Assembly: GCA_031289875.1 (NCBI GenBank)
Contig: JAITOO010000158.1
Coordinates: 1-15,040, forward strand
DNA from: Flavobacteriaceae bacterium
GTDB lineage: Bacteria > Bacteroidota > Bacteroidia > Flavobacteriales > Weeksellaceae
DNA: 15,040 nucleotides
Direction of reading: 5' to 3'
In this document: piece by piece, positions 6,924-13,364 of the stretch
Layout: each line of letters starts with the position of its first letter
Position numbering within the stretch: position 1 is the stretch's first letter
The notes under the pieces: generated by a model
The model's database searches: none
The model's input: the letters and a program-made list of their open reading frames with translations, nothing else
Told to the model about the DNA's origin: nothing
Translations under genes and position numbers: made by a program

Positions 6924-7691
6924 ATGGCAAAACCTTTGATTTTGGTAACCAACGACGACGGCATTACCGCTCCCGGAATCCGAGAGTTGATAAGCATCAT
7001 GAACGAATTGGGCGATGTGTATGTCGTTGCGCCCAACAAAACGCAGAGCGGAATGGGACACGCCGTAACCATAAACGCTACGCTGCATCTGGAAAAAGTA
7101 ACCATTGGCGACGGCGAGCAGCAGGAGTGGTCGTGCAGCGGAACGCCCGTTGATTGCGTGAAACTGGCGATAGACCAAATTCTGCCAAAAAAACCCGATT
7201 TGTGCGTTTCGGGAATCAATCACGGCTCAAATTCTTCTATCAATGTGCTTTACTCAGGCACGATGTCCGCTGCGATGGAAGCAGGAATTGAGGGCGTGCC
7301 GTCGATAGGTTTTTCGCTGTGCGACTACACCTACAGCGCAGATTTCCGTCAGGCGCGGAGATTCATCAAATCCATCGCCGAAAATGTCTTGAAGAAAGGT
7401 CTCCCAAAAGGTATCGTGCTGAATGTCAATATTCCGGCGGCAGCAGAAAAGGAAATCAAAGGCATTCAAATTGCACGGCAGGCGAATGCGTTTTGGGCGG
7501 AAGAATTTGACCGCAGAACCGACCCGCGCGGGCGCACCTATTACTGGATGACAGGCAAATGGGTCGTGCCGGACGATGCTAACGACACGGACGAATGGGC
7601 GTTAGACCACAATTACATCAGCGTTGTGCCGGTTACTTTTGACTTGACGGCGTATCATTTTCTTAAAGAATTGAAAAAGTGGGAGTTTTGA
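6924..7691 (+). CDS. surE: 5'/3'-nucleotidase SurE
   Basis: 255 residues, the normal length. SurE removes phosphate from nucleoside 5'- and 3'-monophosphates, using a divalent metal, in the cytoplasm. The metal site is visible: Asp11-Asp12 in LVTNDDGITAPGI, Ser42 in TQSGMGHAVT, and Asn99 in SGINHGSN, followed by LYSGTMSAAMEA, a SurE signature. The C-terminal part (DPRGRTYYWMTG and the D-x-x-A-L-D-H-N-YISVVPVT strand) is also typical. It is the first gene of a probable operon: the mnmD ATG begins 1 nt after its TGA. Confidence 0.97.
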   Translation: MAKPLILVTNDDGITAPGIRELISIMNELGDVYVVAPNKTQSGMGHAVTINATLHLEKVTIGDGEQQEWSCSGTPVDCVKLAIDQILPKKPDLCVSGINHGSNSSINVLYSGTMSAAMEAGIEGVPSIGFSLCDYTYSADFRQARRFIKSIAENVLKKGLPKGIVLNVNIPAAAEKEIKGIQIARQANAFWAEEFDRRTDPRGRTYYWMTGKWVVPDDANDTDEWALDHNYISVVPVTFDLTAYHFLKELKKWEF

Positions 7692-7692
7692 A

Positions 7693-8370
7693 ATGCTGAA
7701 ACGGGAAATCATCACCACTTTGGAAGGAACGAAAACTTTGTATATTCCCGATTGGGACGAGAGCTATCATTCTCATCACGGTGTTTTGCAAGAATCGCTT
7801 CATGTTTTCATCGACAACGGATTGAATTTGATTGACTTGCCCGAAATTTCCATTTTGGAAATGGGCTTCGGAACGGGACTTAATGCGCTTCTGACTTTGC
7901 AAAAATCCATTGAAAAGAAGCTGAAAATCAATTATTTCACTCTGGAAAAATATCCTGTAACTTTGGAAGAAGTGAAAAAATTAAATTACGGTTCAATCTT
8001 GGACTGGAGTGAAGCAGAAAAATATTTTCATCTGATTCATGAAACAGCGTGGGGGCATGAGATGAAAATCAATGAGTTTTTTCATTTAACCAAGTTCAAA
8101 AACGATTTTTTCGACTTGAAAAATCTCCCAATTCAAAACATTGATTTGGTATATTATGATGTTTTCGGGGCGAAAGCTCAGCCTGAGCTTTGGGAAGTTG
8201 AAATCTTCAAACAAATCTATTTAAAAATGAATGTAAATGCTTTATTAACAACCTATTCCAGCAAAGGAAGTGCGCGTCGTGCGATGCAGGAAGCAGGTTT
8301 CGAAGTAGAGAAAAAACAAGGAGCGAAAGGCAAGCGGGAAATGGTCAATGCGCTGAAAATCAAAGAGTGA
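7693..8370 (+). CDS. mnmD: tRNA 5-methylaminomethyl-2-thiouridine methyltransferase MnmD
   Basis: 225 residues of the DUF752/MnmD family, the methyltransferase half of E. coli MnmC occurring without the FAD-oxidase half. It should use SAM to methylate nm5(s2)U34 in the tRNA wobble position to mnm5(s2)U. Visible are the N-terminal family pattern with SYHSHHGVLQES (about 24-35), the SAM-binding glycine motif ILEMGFGTGLNAL (about 54-66), YYDVFGAKAQPELW (about 154-167) near the active site, TTYSSKGSARRAMQ (about 186-199) and the closing GAKGKREMVNAL. It nearly touches surE and is followed 28 nt later by a NUDIX gene, so translation is probably coupled to surE. No oxidase domain is fused or adjacent. 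Confidence 0.93.
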   Translation: MLKREIITTLEGTKTLYIPDWDESYHSHHGVLQESLHVFIDNGLNLIDLPEISILEMGFGTGLNALLTLQKSIEKKLKINYFTLEKYPVTLEEVKKLNYGSILDWSEAEKYFHLIHETAWGHEMKINEFFHLTKFKNDFFDLKNLPIQNIDLVYYDVFGAKAQPELWEVEIFKQIYLKMNVNALLTTYSSKGSARRAMQEAGFEVEKKQGAKGKREMVNALKIKE

Positions 8371-8398
8371 TAAATTAATTGAAAACAAAAAATTTAAA

Positions 8399-8830
8399 AT
8401 GAAAAATTCGGTAATGAATTTGTCTGTAAGAGTTTACGGATTATTGATAAAAGACAGAAAACTCATGTTCCTGAGGGAAAAATACGGCAGTCGAGAATTG
8501 GTAAAACTGCCGGGCGGCGGTTTGGAACCGGGTGAAGGAACGCACCAAACCCTTGAAAGAGAGCTAAAAGAAGAGTTGAATCTCAGCATAAAAGTCGGGG
8601 AACATATTTATACGCAGGATTTTTTCTTGAAATCCGATTTAACGCCCGCCACGCAGTTGATAGCTGTTTACTATTTTATTGATTGTGAGGATATTTCAAC
8701 ATTAAAAATCATAGAAACGGACATTAAGGAAATTCTTTGGATTCCTTTGCAGGATCTAAATTTGGAACAAATTCCACTTCCTATTGATAAGATTGCAATA
8801 ACTAAATTACTGGAAAATAGAACTTTATAA
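8399..8830 (+). CDS. NUDIX hydrolase
   Basis: 143 residues, one NUDIX domain. The NUDIX box is at residues 40-62: Gly40, five residues, Glu46, seven residues, then RELKEELNL. It fits G-x5-E-x7-REU-x-EE-x-GU except that the last glycine is Asn61. The Glu58/Glu59 metal ligands are kept. The domain hydrolyses nucleoside-diphosphate-linked compounds; the substrate cannot be named from this sequence. It probably forms the tail of the surE-mnmD operon, 28 nt after mnmD. I chose the first ATG (8399); an in-frame ATG at 8414 is an alternative. Confidence 0.88.
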   Translation: MKNSVMNLSVRVYGLLIKDRKLMFLREKYGSRELVKLPGGGLEPGEGTHQTLERELKEELNLSIKVGEHIYTQDFFLKSDLTPATQLIAVYYFIDCEDISTLKIIETDIKEILWIPLQDLNLEQIPLPIDKIAITKLLENRTL

Positions 8831-8850
8831 ATTAAGAAAGATTAAGAAAG
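8831..8850. repeat. Two perfect tandem copies of a 10-mer
   Basis: ATTAAGAAAG occurs twice in direct succession straight after the NUDIX stop codon. Low complexity; no function inferred. Confidence 0.6.
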
Positions 8851-8949
8851 TAATACCCTGTTTATTGATTTTTTTCTTTTGACTTGTAAGATTACGATTT
8901 TTATAATTATATTCAACCGTCCAAAAAAAAGCAACAATGTTCATCTCAA

Positions 8950-8976
8950 TTTGTAATTGATATAACCGTATCTTTG
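8950..8976 (+). promoter_or_regulatory. Promoter of murF (TTTG and TATCTTTG)
   Basis: TATCTTTG (8969-8976) is an exact -7 match, 20 nt before the murF ATG. TTTG at 8950-8953 could be the -33 element, but the spacing of 15 nt is shorter than the usual 17 or more. Confidence 0.55.
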
Positions 8977-8996
8977 TAAAAATATTTTCACGGAAA

Positions 8997-10277
8997 ATGA
9001 CCATAGAAGAGCTGTATTCCCTTTATTTACAAGCAGAAAAAATCAATACGGACACGAGAACCATCGTCAAAGGAGATTTGTTTTTTGCACTGAAAGGCGA
9101 ACATTTTAACGGAAACGAGTTTGCCGAACAGGCGGTCAAAAACGGCGCTTTGGCGGCGATAGTCGATGAAAAAGAGTTTGAAAACCCCGAAAAAGGCATT
9201 TTTTGGGTCGAAAACACTTTGTTTGCGCTTCAAAATCTGGCGCGTTATCATCGGCAGAAGTTGTCAATTCCTGTCATTGCTCTCACGGGAAGCAACGGGA
9301 AAACTACGTCCAAAGAACTGATGTCTTCGGTTTTAAAACAGAAATTCAATGTGTTATATACGCAAGGCAACTTCAACAACCACATCGGTGTGCCGCTGAC
9401 TCTTCTTTCCATCAAGCCCGAACACGAAATCGCTATTGTTGAAATGGGCGCTAACCATCAGAAAGAGATTGAGTTGCTGACGGGAATTGCTCAGCCGAAT
9501 ATCGGTTACATCACCAATTTCGGCAAAGCTCATTTGGAGGGTTTTGGCGGAGCGGAAGGTGTAATCAAAGGAAAATCAGAACTTTATACTTATCTTCGGA
9601 AATTTCATCAATCGGCTTTGGTCAATGAGGACGACAGCAAACAGATAGAATTAACGCATGATATTCAGACCATTAGCTTCGGGACAAAAAGCGGAATGTA
9701 TCAATTTTCTTTGGCAGAAAACGAAAACAACCGAGTGAATTTTACATTTGGTAATGTTCTCATTCACTCACAATTAACAGGAAATTATAATTTTGCCAAT
9801 CTCTGTGCTGCTTCGGCTCTGGGATTTCATTTTGGCTTGACAGTTGAACAGATTAAACAGGGTATTGAAAGTTATGAACCTCATAATCAGAGGTCTCAAA
9901 TTGTGAAAAAAGAAAACAAAACGCTGGTTTTGGACACTTACAATGCCAACCCGAGCAGCATGGAAGCGTCTCTGAGTAATTTTGCTGATTTTCAAGGAAG
10001 TAAAACAGTTATTCTCGGCGATATGTTTGAATTGGGGGAAGAATCTCTCGGCGAACACCAAAAAATTGCCGATTTGGCAGAAAACCTACATTTTGATTTC
10101 ATTTATTTGTTGGGAGAAAGATTTTATCAAACTGAAAATCATGCAGATAACATTCAAAAATTTTGCACGACGGACGAAATGAAAAAGTATCTGCAAGAAT
10201 ATAAAATACAGACAAACAATGTTTTAATGAAAGGTTCGCGCGGAATGGCTTTGGAAAAATTGTTTGAGGCGCTGTAA
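8997..10277 (+). CDS. murF: UDP-N-acetylmuramoyl-tripeptide--D-alanyl-D-alanine ligase
   Basis: 426 residues, a Mur-ligase of normal length. MurF uses ATP to add D-Ala-D-Ala to the UDP-MurNAc-tripeptide, the last cytoplasmic step of peptidoglycan precursor synthesis. An N-terminal substrate-binding domain (about 1-90) includes DTRTIVKGDLFFALKGEHFNG, cut here as DTR...FFALKGE. The central ATPase domain has the P-loop TGSNGKTT (97-104), GNFNNHIGVPLTLL, EMGANH (Glu149), and ITNFGKAHLEGFG with the following KGKSE, where the lysine is probably carbamylated. The C-terminal domain has DTYNANPSSM, typical of MurF rather than MurC, D or E. It stands alone with its own -7 box, not in a dcw cluster, and ends 11 nt from the convergent nuclease stop. 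Confidence 0.96.
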   Translation: MTIEELYSLYLQAEKINTDTRTIVKGDLFFALKGEHFNGNEFAEQAVKNGALAAIVDEKEFENPEKGIFWVENTLFALQNLARYHRQKLSIPVIALTGSNGKTTSKELMSSVLKQKFNVLYTQGNFNNHIGVPLTLLSIKPEHEIAIVEMGANHQKEIELLTGIAQPNIGYITNFGKAHLEGFGGAEGVIKGKSELYTYLRKFHQSALVNEDDSKQIELTHDIQTISFGTKSGMYQFSLAENENNRVNFTFGNVLIHSQLTGNYNFANLCAASALGFHFGLTVEQIKQGIESYEPHNQRSQIVKKENKTLVLDTYNANPSSMEASLSNFADFQGSKTVILGDMFELGEESLGEHQKIADLAENLHFDFIYLLGERFYQTENHADNIQKFCTTDEMKKYLQEYKIQTNNVLMKGSRGMALEKLFEAL

Positions 10278-10288
10278 AAAACCGAAAA

Positions 10289-11083
10289 TCACCCCAGCAG
10301 TTCGTTCAAAACCTTCGCCAAACGCAGACCTCCTCTCAAAAGTTGTTGATTGAGCGTGTCTTTCATGTAATAAGCGTACTTGTAATCCAGAGTGTCGCCG
10401 TCTTTCACTTTCTTATATATCTGATTTGCCAATTGATACGATTCAAAAATCCAATCTTCCGGATTTCCCGCAGCAAGTTCTTCGTTGGTTTTTCTGTCAT
10501 AAATATCTAAGACTGAGGCATATTCCGTGTAATTGTATTTGTAGTAGTCAATCAACTGCGAGTCCCAAATGGAATGCAGGTTGGAATCTCGCTGAAACCA
10601 CTTGATGTTGATGGTATTGCCGCCCAAATCCGCTTTTCGTCCGATGTGCATCGGCTGTTCCATATCTCCGATGAGATGAACGACGAAATACAGCGCAATC
10701 TGCCGTTTTTCCAATGGCTGATTTTTGTCTTTCAAGATTTCTTCGTTTTCCAGAAGTGCAGAATACAGATTACTGACGGGGTAATGCCTTAAGATAGAGT
10801 CAAATACAACTCTGTTAAGGTCTGACGGAAAATTGACGTAATGCCAAGCCGAAGTATGCGCCCAAACTTTCGTCGTGTCCGATTTGATTTCGTCTGCCCA
10901 AGTTGCCCAATACGCAAGAGGTTCTTTTCCAATGAGTTTGGCGATTTCCTTTTTGGCTTTCCTGTCAAGATGGCGCTCGGCAATTTCTGCCACCGTGCGG
11001 TGTCCGGTCGTTCCCCAAGCGTAAACCTCGTTGCCGAAGCAGGTCATTATCATTAAAATACCTAAAAAATATATCTTTTTCAT
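10289..11083 (-). CDS. Exported S1/P1-type zinc nuclease
   Basis: 264 residues. A signal peptide ends VYA before Trp23, leaving an N-terminal Trp, which in P1/S1 nucleases itself ligates zinc. The other ligands of the tri-zinc site are visible at matching spacing: His28 (GTTGHR), Asp64 (WADEI), His81 (AWHYVNF), His136 and Asp140 (VVHLIGDMEQPMH), His146, His170 and Asp174 (LHSIWD). It should cleave single-stranded DNA or RNA and remove 3'-phosphates outside the cytoplasm, probably to scavenge nucleotides or phosphate. A -7 box lies only 5 nt upstream. Its stop is 11 nt from the murF stop with no hairpin between, so the converging transcripts may overlap. Confidence 0.95.
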   Translation of the reverse strand: MKKIYFLGILMIMTCFGNEVYAWGTTGHRTVAEIAERHLDRKAKKEIAKLIGKEPLAYWATWADEIKSDTTKVWAHTSAWHYVNFPSDLNRVVFDSILRHYPVSNLYSALLENEEILKDKNQPLEKRQIALYFVVHLIGDMEQPMHIGRKADLGGNTINIKWFQRDSNLHSIWDSQLIDYYKYNYTEYASVLDIYDRKTNEELAAGNPEDWIFESYQLANQIYKKVKDGDTLDYKYAYYMKDTLNQQLLRGGLRLAKVLNELLG

Positions 11084-11088
11084 TTAAA

Positions 11089-11116
11089 CAAAAGTAAGAA
11101 ATTTTTGGATTACAAA
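11089..11116 (-). promoter_or_regulatory. Promoter of the S1/P1 nuclease gene
   Basis: Minus-strand TACTTTTG (11096-11089) matches TAnnTTTG exactly; TTTG at 11116-11113 is a possible -33 element at 16 nt. The -7 box ends 5 nt before the ATG at 11083, which again implies a leaderless or nearly leaderless mRNA. Confidence 0.5.
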
Positions 11117-11267
11117 TGAAAAAAATGGTCTTTGTAAAGTATATTTTTGAGGGAAATAACTGTCGGTTAAGACATCGCATCAGGCGAGTTTTCATAAAAA
11201 CATGTTGTTTCTAAAAATTTATTTAGTCATTTGAAAGTTTTTCGGTTGTTTTTTTACGTCAAATTTC

Positions 11268-11957
11268 TCACTCCGTTTTCTGCTGATGCTGAGGTTTCTT
11301 GGATTCGATATATTCAAAAGGATTTTGAGAATCCGTTGGCTTCATAAAGCTTTTGGCAAAAAGAACCACTCCGAAAACAATCAACGCAACTCCGACCACT
11401 TTTTTGATTTTATAAACCAGCAAATCTGTGAGTTTGTGCTGAAAGGCGCTTGCCAAAAATATTTTCACCAAATCAAAGGAAATCATCGTGAGAATCAAGA
11501 CCAACATATAAATATAAAATTCTGAAGGTTTAGGATAGGCAGTAGAAATCATCACCACTGTCGTCATCCAAAAAACAATCACCCCGATATTGACCAGATT
11601 GAGCAAAAAGCCGTTCAAATAAGTCTTGAAATAATTGGTCGTAGCAATATTTATTCCGCCTCGAATATGTAAATTTCCCCGCGACAAGATGTTATACAAT
11701 CCGTAAACAATGATGAGAAACCCTCCAATCATGAAAACGGACGGATGAGAATCAATAAAATTCCTGAAACCCTGACTGCTGTAATGCGAAATCACAATGC
11801 AGAGCAAATCTGCGCTGATAACGCCTGCTTCCAGCACAATCGCCGGACGTATGCCTTTAGTAAGGCTCGTTTCTATCAAAAGAAAAAAAACAGGTCCGAT
11901 GAGTATAATGCTTAAAATGAAACCTACTGCAATAGCCGATATAATGAGTGAAATCAT
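11268..11957 (-). CDS. LysE-family translocator
   Basis: 229 residues and strongly hydrophobic, with about six predicted membrane segments. The first segment contains the Gly21-Pro22 pair in LIGPVFFLLIETSLTKGIRPA, followed by a second segment with an acidic residue (ISADLL), the usual opening of LysE/RhtB amino-acid exporters. A soluble tail (about 205-229, rich in Gln, Lys, Glu) ends the protein. The family exports amino acids or related small molecules across the inner membrane; the substrate here is unknown. It is a single gene, separated by 184 nt from the nuclease start. That gap holds the nuclease promoter and nothing else I recognise. No clear TAnnTTTG box is seen ahead of it; TAACTTGC about 25-30 nt upstream is a weak variant. 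Confidence 0.85.
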   Translation of the reverse strand: MISLIISAIAVGFILSIILIGPVFFLLIETSLTKGIRPAIVLEAGVISADLLCIVISHYSSQGFRNFIDSHPSVFMIGGFLIIVYGLYNILSRGNLHIRGGINIATTNYFKTYLNGFLLNLVNIGVIVFWMTTVVMISTAYPKPSEFYIYMLVLILTMISFDLVKIFLASAFQHKLTDLLVYKIKKVVGVALIVFGVVLFAKSFMKPTDSQNPFEYIESKKPQHQQKTE

Positions 11958-12112
11958 TCCAAATGCAAATTTGACGGCAAGTTACGCATTTTCCAAATAA
12001 TTGAAGCATGATAAATATTAGATTACACTTTTTTTGCCATAACAGTCTTTCCCTTTTTTTTCATAACGCCAAAAAATTTATTAACAATTTTTATTTTTTT
12101 ACAAAAAAGTTT

Positions 12113-12120
12113 TACTTTTG
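12113..12120 (+). promoter_or_regulatory. -7 box TACTTTTG of the DUF3127 gene
   Basis: Exact TAnnTTTG match 29 nt before the ATG at 12150, preceded by a T/A-rich tract without a clear -33 TTTG. Confidence 0.5.
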
Positions 12121-12149
12121 CATCAAACATATAATTATTTTTCATCATT

Positions 12150-12554
12150 ATGGAAATTGTTGGAAAAATCAAATTAATTTCTGATATTCAGACATTTGAC
12201 AGTGGGTTCAGAAAAAGAGAAACAGTAATTACGACAGAAGAGCAATATCCTCAACATATTATGATAGAATTGCTTGGCGATCGTGTGGACATCATCAATC
12301 CTTTCAAAGTAGGCGATGATGTTAAGGTATCTATCAATCTTAGAGGCAGAGAGTGGGTGAATCCACAAGGCGAAACAAAATATTTCAACAGCATAACTGC
12401 TTGGCGTATAGAGCATTTGCAAGTTGAAGTGCCAACCCAATCTGTTCCGCCGACCTATCAAACACAAAGCGCGCCGCAAACGCCTCCGCCCGCAGCAGCA
12501 CAATCTGTTTCGCCTCCGCAGGAAGAGGACGAAGAGGACGATTTGCCTTTTTAA
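12150..12554 (+). CDS. DUF3127 protein with SSB-like acidic C-terminal tip
   Basis: 134 residues. Residues 1-92 match what I know of DUF3127, a small Bacteroidota family with a predicted OB-like beta-barrel (MEIVGKIKLI, HIMIELLGDRVDII, GREWVNPQGETKYFNSITAW). A disordered Pro/Gln/Ala linker follows (about 94-123). The end, EEDEEDDLPF (125-134), closely resembles the acidic tip of single-stranded-DNA-binding protein (typically DDDIPF), which docks partner repair and replication enzymes. The layout of OB domain, flexible linker and acidic tip is that of SSB. DNA or RNA binding and partner recruitment are inference; no experimental function is known to me. It is monocistronic, with its own -7 box, followed by a hairpin-rich island. 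Canonical SSB has a different, longer OB domain, so I do not call it ssb. Confidence 0.85.
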   Translation: MEIVGKIKLISDIQTFDSGFRKRETVITTEEQYPQHIMIELLGDRVDIINPFKVGDDVKVSINLRGREWVNPQGETKYFNSITAWRIEHLQVEVPTQSVPPTYQTQSAPQTPPPAAAQSVSPPQEEDEEDDLPF

Positions 12555-12574
12555 AATTTAATCCCCAATTAAAA

Positions 12575-12748
12575 TACTATTGAGTTATTTACGCCTGTGG
12601 TGTTTAACTTGATACCTCGTACAATCCGGTGCGGGGTATCAAAATATTTGCTGCTCTCAACTCCGAAAGTGGACAGCGGATGTCAATTTACTTGTTCTTT
12701 CCGAGTTGTTCCAATTAATCGGTTTTTTAGTCCGCTTTGCGGATTTTT
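12575..12748 (+). ncRNA. Possible structured small RNA or intergenic repeat unit
   Basis: A visibly GC-richer island in AT-rich surroundings. A hairpin of about 11 bp spans 12611-12640 (GATACC/GGTATC core with two G-U pairs). A second, nested structure pairs CAACTC-GAAAG (12658-12669) with CTTTC-GAGTTG (12697-12708) around one C-C mismatch, with an inner GACA/TGTC stem (12672-12684). A hairpin terminator follows at 12731-12748. A near-consensus -7 box TACTATTG (12575-12582) could start a transcript of about 160 nt. I do not recognise an Rfam family. On the minus strand 37 codons are open to a stop at 12571-12569 and end HRIVRGIKLNTTGVNNSIVF without an ATG, so a decayed gene end or dispersed repeat is an alternative. 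Confidence 0.35.
12731..12748 (+). terminator. Hairpin terminator closing the island
   Basis: TCCGC, loop TTT, GCGGA, then five T residues. The stem is short but GC-rich. It may end transcription of the DUF3127 gene or of a small RNA. Confidence 0.65.
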
Positions 12749-12767
12749 ATTTATTTTATCCAATATA

Positions 12768-12775
12768 TATCTTTG
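12768..12775 (+). promoter_or_regulatory. Orphan -7 box TATCTTTG
   Basis: Exact TAnnTTTG match with the same sequence as the murF box, placed 20 nt after the terminator and pointing into a stretch with no recognised gene. No clear -33 TTTG at the usual distance. Confidence 0.35.
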
Positions 12776-12918
12776 TTAATAAGATTTTCTATTCTTTAAT
12801 TTTTTTACTTTTTATGTATGGTGAAAATCATGAGATTATAAATTTATGACTTTTTTCATGCCTTATAACTCATTAAAAAATAAAATTTTATAAATTATCA
12901 ACTAAAAAAATAAAAACA

Positions 12919-13026
12919 ATGTTAAAAACATTTACAAAAATCTTATTAAAAAATTTTATCAATCGGAATATTTTTATAATAGAAAACTTTTCGTTCTTTC
13001 AAAACAAAAATATAACTTTTTGTTGA
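12919..13026 (+). CDS. Hypothetical 35-residue peptide, uncertain
   Basis: ATG at 12919 to TGA at 13024-13026. The peptide starts MLKTFTKILLKNFINRNIF and is basic and hydrophobic, with a Phe/Asn-rich end. It follows an A-rich leader of the kind seen before other genes here and lies downstream of the orphan -7 box at 12768. In DNA this AT-rich a frame this long is uncommon but can easily occur by chance. No family recognised. Confidence 0.15.
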   Translation: MLKTFTKILLKNFINRNIFIIENFSFFQNKNITFC

Positions 13027-13150
13027 GATTTTTTTACTATCAAAATATCTCTAATATCAACATTAAAACTATAAACTACATACTTATTTACAAAAAATTT
13101 TTTCTGTTAATAATGTTATATTTTATTCATTAAGAATTGATTATAAAAAA

Positions 13151-13174
13151 TAAATCTGTTAATAAATCTGTTAA
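13151..13174. repeat. Tandem duplication of TAAATCTGTTAA
   Basis: Two perfect adjacent 12-bp copies. A related TCTGTTAATAA lies some 50 nt upstream (near 13105). It could be slippage or a pair of binding sites. Confidence 0.6.
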
Positions 13175-13336
13175 ATTTAATTAAAAATAATTTTTAAACA
13201 CTTTTAAACATATTAACAGGAGTATTATTATCACCATCATTTAAATCTTTCTTTTAATAAAATAACAAATAATATAAATAATGAAATGTGAATAAATTTC
13301 GAGACGAAAAAATTTTTATTTTGTCTGCCGGAAAAC

Positions 13337-13344
13337 TACCTTTG
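13337..13344 (+). promoter_or_regulatory. -7 box TACCTTTG of pgk
   Basis: Exact TAnnTTTG match, 20 nt before the ATG at 13365. TTTG at 13320-13323 lies only 13 nt upstream, so its role as -33 element is doubtful. Confidence 0.55.
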
Positions 13345-13364
13345 TAAGAAAATACAAAAACAAA

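Larger units (their letters stand above)
12781..13336. other. Very AT-rich stretch without a recognised gene
   Basis: About 560 nt composed mostly of A and T, with frequent stops in all frames. It holds a possible 35-codon reading frame (12919-13026), a perfect 12-bp tandem duplication (13151-13174), and ends at the pgk promoter. I see no DnaA-box cluster, tRNA, CRISPR or strong hairpin. Confidence 0.6.

Noticed and set aside
8399..8830. Calling the NUDIX protein a specific MutT or ADP-ribose pyrophosphatase
   Set aside because: Only the generic NUDIX box is visible; nothing in the sequence identifies the substrate.
12597..12779. 60-codon plus-strand frame starting with GTG
   Set aside because: It runs through both stems and the terminator hairpin, has Cys/Phe-rich composition and no family resemblance.
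12781..13336. Replication origin in the AT-rich tract
   Set aside because: No cluster of DnaA boxes (TTATCCACA or close variants) and no dnaA, gyrB or similar gene nearby.
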